DNA of 12,331 bases, from assembly GCA_002763155.1 (NCBI GenBank), contig PFCU01000028.1, positions 1-12,331 of the forward strand. The letters run 5' to 3'. A model generated the notes under the pieces. That model did no database searches. It was not told the origin of the DNA and saw only the letters and a program-made list of their open reading frames with translations. Origin of the DNA: Candidatus Pacearchaeota archaeon CG10_big_fil_rev_8_21_14_0_10_30_48. GTDB lineage: Archaea > Nanobdellota > Nanobdellia > Pacearchaeales > GW2011-AR1. Below are positions 11,639-12,331 of the stretch, in pieces (positions within the stretch are counted from its first letter, which is position 1; each line of letters starts with the position of its first letter). The position numbers and the translations under genes were made by a program.

Positions 11639-12331
11639 ATGGGAAATGCCATAGTATTGTGTTCTGGAGGGTTGGATAGTGTTGTGACTGGGCACTATGT
11701 TAAGAAAACGCTAGGATATAAAAAAGGGATAATTTTATTTTTTAACTATGGTCAGAAGTCTTTAGAAAGAGAAAGAGAATGTTCTAAAAAATGTGCAAAA
11801 GATCTTGATTATGATTTTATGGAAATTGAATTGCCTGAATTAAGTAAATTGTCTCCTTCCTTAATTAATGTTGGCGGAAAAGTTAAGAAATTATCTCGGG
11901 AAGATTTGAAAGACACTAAAGAGGAATCTAAGAAATTTTATGTGCCTTTTAGAAATACTGCTTTTTTGGTTTATGCTTTGGCTTTGGCTGAATCTTTATT
12001 TATTAAAAATAAGGGGATTTATGAGATTTTTTTAGGTTTCAAAAATGAGGGTTCTGAAAGTTATCCTGATACAACAGAAGAATATGTTAAAGAAATGAAT
12101 CGCCTTATGGACGTTGCAAGTAATGGAAAATTTGTGATTAATGCTCCAATGATAAAAAAAGATAAAGAGGATATTGTAAAATTAGGAGATTCTTTAGATG
12201 TTGATTTTAAAGAAACCCATAGCTGTTATGTTTCAAATGGAGCTTGTGGAAGTTGTTTAGCTTGTATGTTGAGGAAGGAAGGATTTTATTGGTCTGGGAT
12301 AAAGGATCCGACGGAGTATGTTGGTAATTGA
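11639..12331 (+). CDS. queC: 7-cyano-7-deazaguanine (preQ0) synthase QueC
   Basis: A complete 230-residue protein ending at the last base of the window, close to the normal QueC length. It is the ATP-dependent enzyme that converts 7-carboxy-7-deazaguanine and ammonia to preQ0, the precursor of archaeosine in archaeal tRNA and of queuosine in bacteria. The PP-loop ATP site is CSGGLDSVV (8-16), YVPFRN (101-106) is the conserved substrate-site block, and SYPDTTEEYV (141-150) is a further QueC signature. Four cysteines (C196, C203, C206 and C209, in SCYVSNGACGSCLACMLR) form the zinc site. An in-frame TGA three codons upstream fixes the start at 11639, and a TATA element 25 bp before it implies a leaderless mRNA. 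An organism with no tRNA deazaguanine could also use preQ0 in DNA modification, but nothing in the window points that way. Confidence 0.93.
   Translation: MGNAIVLCSGGLDSVVTGHYVKKTLGYKKGIILFFNYGQKSLERERECSKKCAKDLDYDFMEIELPELSKLSPSLINVGGKVKKLSREDLKDTKEESKKFYVPFRNTAFLVYALALAESLFIKNKGIYEIFLGFKNEGSESYPDTTEEYVKEMNRLMDVASNGKFVINAPMIKKDKEDIVKLGDSLDVDFKETHSCYVSNGACGSCLACMLRKEGFYWSGIKDPTEYVGN

Noticed and set aside
11629..11679. An ATG at 11629 preceded by GGAG with a 5 nt spacer, opening a 16-codon frame
   Set aside because: It is out of frame with queC, and the expected leaderless start near 11639 would leave this ATG outside the mRNA. Probably chance.
1..12331. CRISPR arrays, tRNA or rRNA genes, insertion sequences, toxin-antitoxin or defence modules
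   Set aside because: I looked for repeated spacer-like units, cloverleaf-like blocks and transposase or nuclease motifs on both strands and saw none. Nearly all bases are covered by coding regions.
11639..12331. QueC as a sign of deazaguanine DNA modification (dpd-type system)
   Set aside because: No DpdA-K-like gene is in the window. Archaeosine synthesis is the simpler explanation.

Overview
This is an AT-rich, gene-dense 12.3 kb window that most likely comes from an archaeon, probably a small-genome DPANN-type lineage. The lineage is inferred, not shown. Three things point to archaea. A/T-only TATA-like boxes sit about 25 bp upstream of many start codons, which implies leaderless mRNAs. 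Shine-Dalgarno motifs are almost absent. A 63-residue protein resembles the hypusine-loop domain of aIF5A. Neighbouring genes overlap or nearly touch, there are no gaps above 300 bp, and I see no mobile elements, RNA genes or CRISPR arrays.

Layout. (1) Bases 1-2903, plus strand: the 3' end of a polysaccharide flippase, then a tight operon of two GT-A (GT2) glycosyltransferases and a class I SAM methyltransferase. (2) Bases 2884-8504, minus strand: a radical SAM protein with a B12-binding-like domain, a GT-C membrane glycosyltransferase, a CDP-paratose 2-epimerase-like sugar-nucleotide epimerase, and a GT4 glycosyltransferase overlapping the epimerase. (3) Bases 8565-9989, a convergent pair: a RfaE2/HldE-C-type heptose-phosphate nucleotidyltransferase and a GT9 heptosyltransferase-like protein. 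(4) Bases 10037-11346, a convergent pair: a nucleoside 2-deoxyribosyltransferase-family protein and a further GT2 glycosyltransferase. (5) Bases 11388-12331: the aIF5A-like mini-protein, divergent from QueC (preQ0 synthase), which ends exactly at the window edge.

Working together. Most of the window is a surface-glycan or lipid-linked oligosaccharide locus. Nucleotide-sugar makers (the epimerase and the heptose-P nucleotidyltransferase) would supply unusual sugars. Cytoplasmic GT2, GT4 and GT9 enzymes would assemble them on a lipid carrier, the methyltransferase and perhaps the radical SAM enzyme would decorate the product, the flippase would export it, and the GT-C enzyme would add sugars on the outer face from a polyprenyl-phosphate donor. 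No oligosaccharyltransferase (AglB) lies in the window, so the final acceptor is unknown. The right end moves to nucleotide, RNA and translation housekeeping.

The points most worth a second look are the free-standing aIF5A-like mini-protein with an apparently intact hypusination loop, the bacterial-LPS-like heptose pair in an apparent archaeon, the CDP-paratose epimerase without visible CDP-sugar partners, and three very compact divergent promoters with back-to-back or palindromic TATA elements.
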